Part shown: positions 1-6,082 of the stretch, piece by piece
How the letters are laid out: every line of letters starts with the position of its first letter
Position numbering within the stretch: the stretch's first letter is position 1
NCBI GenBank assembly: GCA_027717925.1
Contig: JALLON010000112.1
Coordinates: 1 to 8,726 of the forward strand
Reading direction: 5' to 3'
From: Acidobacteria bacterium AH-259-G07
Lineage (GTDB): Bacteria > Acidobacteriota > UBA6911 > RPQK01 > JADFOI01
Length of the DNA stretch: 8,726 nucleotides
Program-made: the position numbers and the translations under genes
Notes under the pieces: generated by a model
What the model was told of the DNA's origin: nothing
The model's database searches: none
Seen by the model: the letters and a program-made list of their open reading frames with translations, nothing else

Positions 1-43
1 CCGCATTTATTCCTCTTAGTTTTCCTTCACTGATTTCCGCCAT
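1..43 (-). CDS. 5' end of a gene running off the left edge, possibly a LacD-type aldolase
   Basis: Only 14 codons are visible, reading MAEISEGKLRGINA, starting at ATG 43-41. An AGGAAG ribosome binding site (complement of 50-55) sits six bases before the ATG. The frame is open to the edge, and the gene lies downstream of the MscS gene on the same strand. The pattern 'ISxGKLRGxxA' resembles the N-terminus of class I tagatose-1,6-bisphosphate aldolase-like proteins, but 14 residues are too few to assign a family. The start itself is plausible; the product is a guess. Confidence 0.35.
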   Translation of the reverse strand, partial: MAEISEGKLRGINA

Positions 44-60
44 GTCATGCTTCCTTTCAT
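16..60 (-). other. possible 14-codon upstream ORF overlapping the start of the edge gene
   Basis: A perfect AGGAGG (complement of 65-70) lies four bases before an ATG at 60-58 that opens a 14-codon frame, MKGSMTWRKSVKEN, ending at TAA 18-16. It overlaps the ATG at 43 of the edge gene in another frame. It could be a leader peptide or simply the true Shine-Dalgarno region placed a little far upstream. The peptide has no recognisable feature, so coding is uncertain. Confidence 0.2.
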
Positions 61-70
61 TTGGCCTCCT

Positions 71-99
71 ATCTTTTTGACGAAGCCTGTGGGTGTCAA
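71..99 (-). promoter_or_regulatory. weak sigma-70-like promoter candidate before the edge gene
   Basis: On the minus strand a perfect TTGACA (complement of 94-99) is followed 17 bases later by AAAGAT (complement of 71-76), which matches the -10 consensus at only three positions. Transcription would begin near 64, about 20 bases before the ATG at 43. The good -35 box and correct spacing argue for it; the poor -10 argues against it. Confidence 0.25.
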
Positions 100-106
100 C
101 CGCAAA

Positions 107-1189
107 TTATTGTGCTTCCTTGTTGGTTGGGCTTGGAGCACCTTCGTGAGTCATGTATAGAGTCTGTGTGGGATAGGCGAATTCAATTCCCTCTTCTTGA
201 AAATGCCGAAAAAGCGCCAGGTTGATGTTTTGCTGAATGTCCATGTAGACGTTGTATGCTGGGCTTTTGACCCAGTAGACCACTTCAAAGTTCAAGGAAG
301 AATCGCCGTATTGTTTGAAATGTGCTCGGTCAAAACGGATGGGCTCCTGGGATTCAATGATCTGGCGCACCATTGTTGGGATCTTCGCCAGCTTCTCGTA
401 AGGGGTTTGATAGACGACACCAAAGGAAAAGACGATACGTCGCTCATACATGCGTTTAAAATTGCGTATGCGGCTCTTCAGAAGATCGTTGTTGGAAAAG
501 ATCAGTTGCTCACCTGACAGGCTTCGCAGTCGCGTGGTCTTGAGTCCGATGTGCTCGACTGCGCCCAGATGCTGGTCCACGATGATGAAATCACCCACCA
601 CGAACGGCTTATCCAGAATAATTGACAAGGATGCGAACAGATCCCCCAGGACGGTCTGAAGAGCCAAGGCTACCGCCACGCCACCGATACCCAAACCGGC
701 CACCAGAGCCGTGATGTCAACGCCAAGGTTCTCCAAAGCCAGCAGCACAAGAATCGACCAGAGCAGGAGTCGCCCGATAAAGGCCAAGGCAGTGGCCGAG
801 GCCATCCTGGTCGCCTCGTCTGCAATCGCAAGCTTGACATAATGGGAGATCAGGTAACCCACAAGACGATTTCCCCAAATCGCGGCCTGGAGGAGGAGCA
901 CCATGATAGTGATACTCCCAATCAGAGTGCTCACTCGAGGGGGGAGAGCAAGGACCAGTGAACCTGCGTAAATGGAGATCACCAGCAGGAAAAAGAACTT
1001 CGTCTTGGCCAGCATCTCCGCCAACAGATCATCAATTGTGGTTCTGGTGCGGGCGGCCAATTCGCTCAGACGCCGCGCCAGAACCCCTTTGACGATATAA
1101 AGCCCAATGAAGGTCAAGACTAGAACAGCGATTGCTAGGAGCCAGGTATGAATGGCGATGTCATAGAATGTCCCGTCTAAAAAACTCAT
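107..1189 (-). CDS. MscS-family mechanosensitive ion channel
   Basis: This 360-residue inner-membrane protein should open under membrane tension and release solutes during hypo-osmotic shock. Hydrophobic segments lie at about residues 13-33, 65-82, 87-105, 132-152 and 158-192. The last is the Gly/Ala-rich pore helix typical of the MscS family, with GLGIGGVAVALALQ leading into LGDLFASL and then DKPFVVGDFI, the start of the soluble beta domain. The beta domain and the C-terminal alpha/beta cage portion follow, with RNFKRM near residue 242-247. Five predicted helices instead of the three of E. coli MscS suggest a YnaI/YbdG-like member. The ATG at 1189 has an AGGGGGT ribosome binding site (complement of 1194-1200). 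The gene is last of the four complete leftward genes, 93 bases after the M50 protease gene, and ends in TAA. The family call is firm; the subtype is inferred. Confidence 0.93.
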   Translation of the reverse strand: MSFLDGTFYDIAIHTWLLAIAVLVLTFIGLYIVKGVLARRLSELAARTRTTIDDLLAEMLAKTKFFFLLVISIYAGSLVLALPPRVSTLIGSITIMVLLLQAAIWGNRLVGYLISHYVKLAIADEATRMASATALAFIGRLLLWSILVLLALENLGVDITALVAGLGIGGVAVALALQTVLGDLFASLSIILDKPFVVGDFIIVDQHLGAVEHIGLKTTRLRSLSGEQLIFSNNDLLKSRIRNFKRMYERRIVFSFGVVYQTPYEKLAKIPTMVRQIIESQEPIRFDRAHFKQYGDSSLNFEVVYWVKSPAYNVYMDIQQNINLALFRHFQEEGIEFAYPTQTLYMTHEGAPSPTNKEAQ

Positions 1190-1282
1190 CTTTACCCCCT
1201 GTTTAGTATCTCTTCATCTCCTCAGGAACTTGAATAGGTCCTCCCGGTGGCGGTGGGAATGCCGACCCGTGGTGGCAAATCT

Positions 1283-2446
1283 TTAGAATTGAGACCCTCC
1301 AACCCGCGGGCCGGAAGTCTCCAGGGTGGATCCAACCGTTCGGACCTGGATTGCCCGGATCAGGTCCGTCTTGCTTAGGATTCCCGTCAACCGTCCGTTC
1401 GAATCGACAACCATGAGACGTCTGAAGTTGTTTCGACTCATTTTCTGAAAGGCCTCCCAGGCGCTGGCACTCTCTTTGATGGTGCTGATTTCCCTCGACA
1501 TGATCTCATTGGCAGTGATGTTTCGCGTCTCCTGTGAACTCCCCAGTCCTCGAACATCGTCCAGAGTGATGATTCCCACCATCTCACCCGACTCATCCAA
1601 CACGGGATAGCCGAGATGTCGCTCTTCGAGCATTCTTTGCAGCAAATCAGACACGCCAAGGTCGGGTCGCACGGTCTTCACCTTGCGAGTCATTACATCT
1701 TGCACGTAAATACCCTGGAGCATCTCGGAAACCGCTGCAATCTGCGACTCTCCGCTCACCGCCATGTAGACGAAAAAGGCGATCAGCACGAAGAAGACGT
1801 TGAAGAAGACAAACCCCAGCAGGCCCATGAGGACAGCAAGGGATTTGCTGATGCTCGCAGAAACTTGCGTCGCCCGTAAGTAAGGCACACGCAGCGCCAG
1901 GAGAGAGCGCAACACTCGTCCGCCATCCAGAGGGAGGGCCGGCAGAAGATTGAAAGCAGCCAGGAAAACGTTCATGTACGACAGATAGGCAAAAACAAAC
2001 GCTAGCATGGCGTTTGCGCGGACGCTGAGAAACAAGATCCAGCAGAGAGCACCGACCAGGAAACTTGTGATCGGACCAGCGATCGCAATGAGTGCCTCAG
2101 CCCCCCGCTGGCGGGGAAGCCGTTCGAACTGGGCAAGTCCTCCCAGGACCCAGAGAATGATCCTTTTGACATAGACTCCGTAACGTCGAGCCACCACACA
2201 GTGGCCCAGTTCATGCACTAGAATACTGACGAAGAGTCCGATGGCCGCAATGAAACCCAGCAGAAAAGGTGTCATTCCTTCTTGAAGTGGTGTCGGATCG
2301 ATCGGCAACTCAAGGACTTCAATGTACAAACCCACGTTGCGACCAATCATCCAGGCCAGAATCGGCAGGATCAGCAGAAAGGTCACATCCAAGTGCACCG
2401 GGATGCCCAGCAAACGAAAGGGAAGACGGTAAGCTGTCCGAAACAT
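1283..2446 (-). CDS. M50 (site-2-protease-type) membrane metalloprotease with two C-terminal CBS domains
   Basis: This 387-residue polytopic membrane zinc protease is predicted to cut substrates within the membrane. It shows the zinc motif HELGH at residues 78-82, in a helix beginning near residue 62, and the second active-site motif NLLPALPLDGGR at 166-177, which supplies the aspartate ligand (D174). About six hydrophobic segments span residues 14-230. Two CBS modules follow: YVQDVMTRKVKTV at about 247-259 through ITLDDVRG near 300, and ANEIMSREISTI at about 312-323 through LSKTDLIRAI near 367. CBS domains usually bind adenosyl ligands and may make activity respond to energy status. The architecture matches the SpoIVFB-like 'M50 plus CBS' subgroup, whose substrate is usually unknown. 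ATG 2446 is preceded by AGGGGA. The gene follows rarA by 49 bases, with a hairpin-capable sequence between them. No substrate is evident from the neighbours. Confidence 0.92.
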   Translation of the reverse strand: MFRTAYRLPFRLLGIPVHLDVTFLLILPILAWMIGRNVGLYIEVLELPIDPTPLQEGMTPFLLGFIAAIGLFVSILVHELGHCVVARRYGVYVKRIILWVLGGLAQFERLPRQRGAEALIAIAGPITSFLVGALCWILFLSVRANAMLAFVFAYLSYMNVFLAAFNLLPALPLDGGRVLRSLLALRVPYLRATQVSASISKSLAVLMGLLGFVFFNVFFVLIAFFVYMAVSGESQIAAVSEMLQGIYVQDVMTRKVKTVRPDLGVSDLLQRMLEERHLGYPVLDESGEMVGIITLDDVRGLGSSQETRNITANEIMSREISTIKESASAWEAFQKMSRNNFRRLMVVDSNGRLTGILSKTDLIRAIQVRTVGSTLETSGPRVGGSQF

Positions 2447-2472
2447 CGGTGTCCCCTACTTTAACTTTCGCC

Positions 2473-2505
2473 GGCCAATATTGCGAATTAATTCGTCAAT
2501 TGGCC
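2473..2505 (-). other. imperfect hairpin across the rarA stop codon
   Basis: Outer arms GGCCAAT and ATTGGCC (2499-2505 and 2473-2479) enclose the perfect 12-base palindrome CGAATTAATTCG (2484-2495). On the transcript the pairing can continue as GGCCAA, TTG and CGAATT with small bulges. It covers the rarA stop codon (2496-2498) and ends 27 bases before the M50 start. No U-run follows on the minus strand, so it does not look like a classical intrinsic terminator. It could affect coupling between rarA and the protease gene, or be an mRNA-stabilising structure. Confidence 0.4.
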
Positions 2506-3950
2506 TGATTGCCTGACCGATCACTCTTTCTCCCTCCTGCTCTCCTGCTCTTCTGTTCTTCTGCTCTTTTGCTCTTTTTGCTCTTTTGTTCGTTTGCTCT
2601 TTTGCTCTTTTCTTCTTTTGTCCTACGCAGGGCGTCAAGGCGCGCCTTGACCAGTTTTTCAAATCCTTGCTCGCCGGGGTGGTAGTATCTCCTTTGGCTG
2701 AGACTCTGCGGCAAGCACTCCATATCTGCCACGGCGTCCTCCTCCTGGTGAGCATATCGATAGCCACGCCCGTAACCGAGTTCTTTCATCAATCGAGTCG
2801 GCGCATTGCGCAGGTGAAGTGGGACGGGCTCGTTGAGTGTTTTTTCCACATCCTCCCGGACTCGACTGTAAGCCGTGTAGACGGCGTTCGACTTGGGGGC
2901 CTGGGCCAGGTAGATTGCCAGTTGAGCCAGAGCCAGTTTACCTTCGGGCAGGCCAATAAAATGAACCGCCTGCATGGCGTCCACGGCATAGCCCAGGGCG
3001 GCCGGGTCGGCGGCTCCAACGTCCTCGGAAGCAAAACGAACCATACGCCGGGCAATGTAAAGCGGGTCCTCACCGGCTTCAAGCATCCTTCCCAGCCAGT
3101 AAAGTGACGCGTCCGCGTCGCTGTTGCGCAGCGATTTGTGAAGGGCCGAGATGAGGTTAAAGTGTTCCTCGCCGGCCTTGTCATAAAGGAGAACGCGCTT
3201 TTGAAGCGCCTCCTGCACCAGCTTGGAGGTAATCACGGGTTTTTGGGTCGACCGGCTTCGTGCCAGATGGGCGGCCACCTCCAGGGTGTTCAGGGCGATT
3301 CGGGCGTCGCCGTTGGCAAAAAGAGAAATTTGCTCGAGAACTCTCTGGTCAATCTGTAGGTTCCAGCTTCCCAGCCCGCACTCTGGATCTGCAACGGCCC
3401 GTCTTAGGATTTCCAGGACCTGCTCCTCTTTGAGCGGGTGCAGCACCAGGACACGGGAACGAGAGAGAAGCGGTGAAATCAGTTCGAAGGACGGATTTTC
3501 CGTGGTTGCACCGATCAGGATCAGCTCTCCCTTTTCGACATGAGGCAGGAAGGCGTCCTGCTGAGCCTTGTTAAATCGGTGGATTTCATCCACAAAGAGG
3601 ATGGTACGTCTTCGATAGCTGCGCCGCTGTGTACGAGCTTCGGCAACGATTTTTTTGACATCCTTGACTCCAGCCAGGACGGCACTAATGGAGATGAAAT
3701 ACGACTTGGTTTCGCGGGCAATGATCTGCGCCAGGGTTGTCTTTCCCACGCCTGGAGGCCCCCAAAAAATCATGGAGGGAATCTCGTCAGAGCGAATCAC
3801 CTCGCGCAGCATCTTCCCCTCCGCCAGAAGATGTTCCTGTCCCAGCACATCGTTAAGATTGCGAGGCCTTATCCGGTCGGCCAGCGGAGCACTCTGAAGG
3901 GAAGAAGACCCCTTCTCAGGCTCCTGCAAAGGGAAGAGAGTTCTATCCAT
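2496..3950 (-). CDS. rarA: replication-associated recombination protein A (RarA/MgsA, AAA+ ATPase)
   Basis: This 484-residue clamp-loader-related ATPase acts at stalled replication forks and at ssDNA/dsDNA junctions. Visible motifs are the N-terminal PLADRIRPRNLNDVLGQEH (22-40), Walker A GPPGVGKTT (64-72), Walker B ILFVDEIHRF (117-126), sensor 1 GATTENPSF (147-155) and the arginine-finger region SRSR near 163-166. The RarA-specific C-terminal domain follows, with EDVGAADPAALG and the terminal YYHPGEQGFE. The start at 3950 is preferred over ATG 3977 because AGGAG (3956-3960) lies five bases upstream and the protein then begins MDRTLFPLQ as expected. It overlaps the methyltransferase stop by eight bases (ATGGATAG), implying translational coupling. 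Family homology ends near residue 440. The last ~40 residues are a Lys/Arg/Glu/Gln/Ala-rich tail encoded by an octamer tandem repeat. Confidence 0.95.
   Translation of the reverse strand: MDRTLFPLQEPEKGSSSLQSAPLADRIRPRNLNDVLGQEHLLAEGKMLREVIRSDEIPSMIFWGPPGVGKTTLAQIIARETKSYFISISAVLAGVKDVKKIVAEARTQRRSYRRRTILFVDEIHRFNKAQQDAFLPHVEKGELILIGATTENPSFELISPLLSRSRVLVLHPLKEEQVLEILRRAVADPECGLGSWNLQIDQRVLEQISLFANGDARIALNTLEVAAHLARSRSTQKPVITSKLVQEALQKRVLLYDKAGEEHFNLISALHKSLRNSDADASLYWLGRMLEAGEDPLYIARRMVRFASEDVGAADPAALGYAVDAMQAVHFIGLPEGKLALAQLAIYLAQAPKSNAVYTAYSRVREDVEKTLNEPVPLHLRNAPTRLMKELGYGRGYRYAHQEEDAVADMECLPQSLSQRRYYHPGEQGFEKLVKARLDALRRTKEEKSKRANEQKSKKSKRAEEQKSRRAGGRKSDRSGNQAN
2537..2617. repeat. degenerate octamer tandem repeat (about 10 copies of YTGCTCTT) inside the rarA 3' end
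   Basis: Read on the plus strand, the units are CTGCTCTC, CTGCTCTT, CTGTTCTT, CTGCTCTT, TTGCTCTT, (one extra T) TTGCTCTT, TTGTTCGT, TTGCTCTT, TTGCTCTT and TTCTTCTT. On the coding strand the unit is AAGAGCAR. Because eight is not a multiple of three, three units encode an eight-residue peptide period (ideal KSKRAKEQ). No frame of the unit contains a stop, so the array can be read through in any phase. It forms most of the RarA tail (for example KSKRANEQ, KSKRAEEQ). It has the look of a short tandemly repeated sequence that grew into the gene end. Confidence 0.85.
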
Positions 3951-4716
3951 TAGCACTCCTCTGTCGCAGGACTTCATAGAGAATTAAGGAACCGGCCACG
4001 GAGGCATTTAAACTTTCCGCCTGAGGCTGCATGGGAATATGAACCTTCTTCTCAGTTAAGGCTAGTACGGAAGCTTCCAGGCCTCCTCCCTCATTGCCGA
4101 TCAGGATCGCTGTGGGCGGTTCAAAGTGTACTTCAAACAGCGATTTTCCCCCTTCAGGCGTGGCAGCCCACAGACGATATCCACGCCTTTTCAATCCGCC
4201 AGCTGTGATCCCCTCTAAAAAAGGGACGGCAAAGAGCGAGCCTACGGAGGCCCGAGCCACCTTGGAGTTAAAGCAGGAAACCGTCTTGGGGCTGGTCACC
4301 AAACTGAACATTCCCGTGGCGCGGGCCGTCCGAAAAAGGGTCCCCAAATTGCCCGGATCTTGAAGCCGGTAAAGGTAAAGAACCCAAGGGGTAAGGTCTT
4401 GCCAACGCCAGAAGGGTTTTTGAAAAAACGCCAGAACCCCTGGGGAAAACTCGACAGCCGACAGCCTTTGAAGCAGACCAGGAGACAGGCAAAAGGACTC
4501 CCGCGAGCGAGGAAGAAGCAGCTTCAGTCGAGGATCTTCTGCATCCGAGAAAAGCAAAAGCTCCACCGGCCGTTCCGAAGCCAGCTCGCGGACCTGCTTC
4601 CAACCTTCAACAGGAATCCAGGGACACTCTTCTTTTTCCGGGTGAGACACATATTTTTGCCACTGCTTGTAGCGCTGGTTTTGTCGGCTCTCAATCACGG
4701 AAACGGAAGGTGACAC
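3943..4716 (-). CDS. SpoU/TrmH-family (SPOUT) RNA 2'-O-methyltransferase
   Basis: This 257-residue protein should methylate a ribose 2'-OH in rRNA or tRNA using S-adenosylmethionine. It has the short N-terminal substrate-binding domain that begins SRQNQRYKQW. The three SPOUT trefoil-knot motifs follow: motif 1 DPGNLGTLFRTARATG (about 116-131, with the catalytic Arg), motif 2 AILIGNEGGGLEA (about 204-216) and motif 3 HIPMQPQAESLNASVAGSLILYE (about 226-248, with the SLN asparagine). This layout matches the RlmB/TsnR-like group of rRNA methyltransferases; the target nucleotide cannot be told. The start is GTG 4716, with no clear Shine-Dalgarno. An extended -10 promoter at 4726-4734 would place transcription only a few bases before it. 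An in-frame GTG at 4698 is an alternative. It is the first gene of the leftward cluster, and its stop overlaps the rarA start. Confidence 0.92.
   Translation of the reverse strand: MSPSVSVIESRQNQRYKQWQKYVSHPEKEECPWIPVEGWKQVRELASERPVELLLFSDAEDPRLKLLLPRSRESFCLSPGLLQRLSAVEFSPGVLAFFQKPFWRWQDLTPWVLYLYRLQDPGNLGTLFRTARATGMFSLVTSPKTVSCFNSKVARASVGSLFAVPFLEGITAGGLKRRGYRLWAATPEGGKSLFEVHFEPPTAILIGNEGGGLEASVLALTEKKVHIPMQPQAESLNASVAGSLILYEVLRQRSANG
3956..3960 (-). promoter_or_regulatory. ribosome binding site deciding the rarA start
   Basis: AGGAG on the minus strand lies five bases before ATG 3950, inside the last codons of the methyltransferase gene. The upstream in-frame ATG at 3977 has no comparable site, so 3950 is the preferred start. 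Confidence 0.7.
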
Positions 4717-4725
4717 TCTCGTGCT

Positions 4726-4734
4726 ATTCTACCA
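4726..4734 (-). promoter_or_regulatory. extended -10 promoter for the RNA methyltransferase gene
   Basis: The minus strand reads TGGTAGAAT: a TGN extension followed by TAGAAT, one mismatch from TATAAT. A CTGAAA unit of the upstream heptamer array lies 19 bases further upstream and could act as a weak -35. Transcription would start near 4719-4720, giving a leader of only three or four bases before GTG 4716. Extended -10 promoters need little -35 contact, which fits the degenerate upstream region. Confidence 0.55.
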
Positions 4735-4741
4735 TTTGAAG

Positions 4742-4776
4742 GGTTTCAGGTTTCAGGTTTCAAGTTTCAGGTTTCA
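4742..4776. repeat. heptamer tandem repeat, five copies of GGTTTCA
   Basis: Units at 4742-4748, 4749-4755 and 4756-4762 are identical; 4763-4769 is AGTTTCA; 4770-4776 is GGTTTCA again. The array lies in the divergent gap between the methyltransferase and tsaC. If tsaC started at GTG 4721 it would be translated as a Phe/Ser/Gln-rich stretch unlike the family, so it is more likely non-coding. Confidence 0.85.
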
Positions 4777-4780
4777 AGCC

Positions 4781-5416
4781 GTGTATTTTGATCCTGCCTC
4801 TCCCACGCGAGAGGTCATTGAAAAGGCCGCCCAGGTGATCCGCCAGGGGGGGATCGTGCTCCACCCCAGCGACACCATCTACGGTCTGGGCTGCGATCCA
4901 TTTAATGAGCGAGCCTTGCAGCGCCTTTTCGCCATGAAAGGTCGTTCGGAACACAAAGGAGTCCTTTTACTGCTCGCCGATTTGTCTTGGATTAAAAGTA
5001 TTTCAGCTAACATCCCTGAGGTATTTTATGAACTTGCCGAAGCGTTCTGGCCGGGCCCGGTTACCTTTCTCTTGGAGGGCGGATCGGAGCTCTCACCGCT
5101 GATCCGAGGGGAGGATGACAAAGTGGGCCTGCGCTGGCCCGATCGGCCCTTTCTCCAACTTTGGATGAAAGCCATTCCGGGACCTGTCATCTCGACCAGC
5201 GCCAACCGATCCGGCCAACCTCCTCCCGAAATGGTGCAAGATTTGAAACGGCTGTTTTACCATCAGGTGGATCTGTTTTTGGAGAGTGGCGAGATCAACC
5301 AGGACGTCCAACCCTCGACGGTTGTCGATCTCACCACCAATCCCCCGCGCATCGTCCGGGAAGGGCAGGCGGCCGAGCAGGTCCGCAGGTTTTTGAATCA
5401 GGCTGGCAGAAGTTAG
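4781..5416 (+). CDS. tsaC: L-threonylcarbamoyladenylate synthase (TsaC/YrdC/Sua5 family)
   Basis: The enzyme condenses threonine, bicarbonate and ATP to threonylcarbamoyl-AMP, the precursor for the essential t6A37 modification of ANN-decoding tRNAs. It is a single YrdC domain. Seen are IVLHPSDTIYGLGCDPF near the N-terminus (nucleotide-binding PSDTIYGL), the basic KGR motif with MKGRSEHKG, the WPGPVTFLL motif, VGLRWPDRP, and the STSANRSGQ motif toward the C-terminus. STVVDLTTNPPRIVREG closes the domain. The Sua5 C-terminal domain is absent, so it is the short type of 211 residues. The frame is open back to GTG 4721, but the extra 20 residues come from a heptamer repeat and would start five bases from the opposite gene's start, leaving no room for a promoter. 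GTG 4781 (VYFDPASP) fits the family better, though its Shine-Dalgarno is weak. It is divergent from the RNA methyltransferase. Confidence 0.9.
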   Translation: MYFDPASPTREVIEKAAQVIRQGGIVLHPSDTIYGLGCDPFNERALQRLFAMKGRSEHKGVLLLLADLSWIKSISANIPEVFYELAEAFWPGPVTFLLEGGSELSPLIRGEDDKVGLRWPDRPFLQLWMKAIPGPVISTSANRSGQPPPEMVQDLKRLFYHQVDLFLESGEINQDVQPSTVVDLTTNPPRIVREGQAAEQVRRFLNQAGRS

Positions 5417-5488
5417 CTATGGTTCAAGATCCATGCGGCGCAGCAAGTCGGTGAAGCGGGGGTCAGTGCGCAGGGGAGCGAGGAACCT
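5417..5488 (-). pseudogene. remnant of the C-terminus of a TPR-type protein
   Basis: On the minus strand 5488-5417 reads RFLAPLRTDPRFTDLLRRMDLEP followed by TAG. The pattern L-x-x-DPRF-x-x-LLRRMxL with a short tail is the characteristic ending of many TPR-repeat proteins, including the kinase-TPR and adenylate-cyclase-TPR fusions common in Acidobacteriota and relatives. Upstream in the same frame the sequence ceases to look coding and meets TAG at 5506-5504, so only the last ~23 codons survive. Its stop abuts the tsaC stop (5416) tail to tail. The identification rests on a short but distinctive motif. Confidence 0.5.
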
Positions 5489-5692
5489 TGATGACTGGTC
5501 ACACTAGTTTCGATCGCCGTAGCCATGTGTTTGGCCACACAGTTTGCAATAGGCAGGAGTCACGTTCCACTGATGCCCAGGAGTGGGGAACCACGTATAT
5601 CCAAGTATATCCATGATCGAGACTTGTCTAGCAGTTGCACAGTCATATATTCTGTCCGGGATAGGGTTTTCCTACGCAGGAAAGGTGAGTCG
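5489..5692. other. non-coding stretch between the TPR remnant and the membrane protein gene
   Basis: I find no convincing gene here. A plus-strand frame open from 5525 into the downstream gene gives a peptide without family features. A ten-base-period direct repeat (GTATATCCA at 5595-5603 and 5605-5613) and an imperfect TGTG/CACA inverted repeat near 5526-5541 are present. TTGCAC (5635-5640) could be a -35 box, but no good -10 stands at the right distance. The promoter of the membrane protein gene should lie here but is not clear. Confidence 0.4.
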
Positions 5693-6082
5693 ATGGAGAA
5701 GCATGTCACTATCTTAGGGGCTTTGTATATCGCATTTGCTGTCTTGGGGCTGTTGTGTGCCCTTATTGTTTTTGTTTCCGTCGTTGGTGGGGGACTTCTT
5801 TCGGGCGACAGGGAAGCACTTGCCATCACGTCAATCGTCGGCCCAGCGGTAGCTCTCTTTCTCGTTCTAATATCGGGTCCTGGACTGATCGGGGGTATCG
5901 GCTTACTGCAACGCCGGTCTTGGGCGAGGATGCTGGTTCTGGTGCTCGGTTTTTTGAACTTAATCAACATCCCATTCGGAACTGTTCTGGGAATCTACAC
6001 TCTCTGGGTTCTCATGAAAGATGAGACCGCACGATTATTTGGCGCTGAGTCTAAGACGGAACGGCCAGTGGCAATCGAGTAG
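5693..6082 (+). CDS. small four-helix membrane protein of unknown function
   Basis: This 129-residue protein has four hydrophobic segments at about residues 5-35, 44-70, 77-92 and 94-109. A polar C-terminal tail, KDETARLFGAESKTERPVAIE, follows. Short conserved-looking stretches are GGIGLLQRRSWAR between helices and LNLINIPFGTVLGIYTLWVL near the end. I recognise this as a recurring uncharacterised small membrane protein type found across several environmental phyla, without a known role. ATG 5693 is chosen because AAAGGTGAG lies just upstream and the hydrophobic protein begins there; the frame's upstream extension to 5525 is not protein-like. The stop TAG (6080-6082) sits exactly at the junction with the IolD remnant, so the natural C-terminus may have been altered by that event. 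Confidence 0.7.
   Translation: MEKHVTILGALYIAFAVLGLLCALIVFVSVVGGGLLSGDREALAITSIVGPAVALFLVLISGPGLIGGIGLLQRRSWARMLVLVLGFLNLINIPFGTVLGIYTLWVLMKDETARLFGAESKTERPVAIE

Noticed and set aside
2537..2617. Repeat array as a CRISPR
   Set aside because: Units are eight bases with no spacers; it is a simple tandem repeat within a coding region.
2456..2767. Separate lysine/arginine-rich minus-strand ORF
   Set aside because: It is another phase of the stop-free octamer array plus rarA coding sequence, without its own start signals or family features.
2586..3107. Long plus-strand ORF opposite rarA
   Set aside because: It is antisense to strongly conserved RarA motifs and its product resembles no family.
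5635..5663. Sigma-70 promoter for the small membrane protein (TTGCAC with a downstream box)
   Set aside because: At 17-base spacing the -10 hexamer reads GGGATA, too poor to call; TATATT is only five bases from TTGCAC.
5525..5692. N-terminal extension of the small membrane protein to 5525
   Set aside because: The translated sequence is not protein-like, while a ribosome binding site and the hydrophobic protein start fit ATG 5693.
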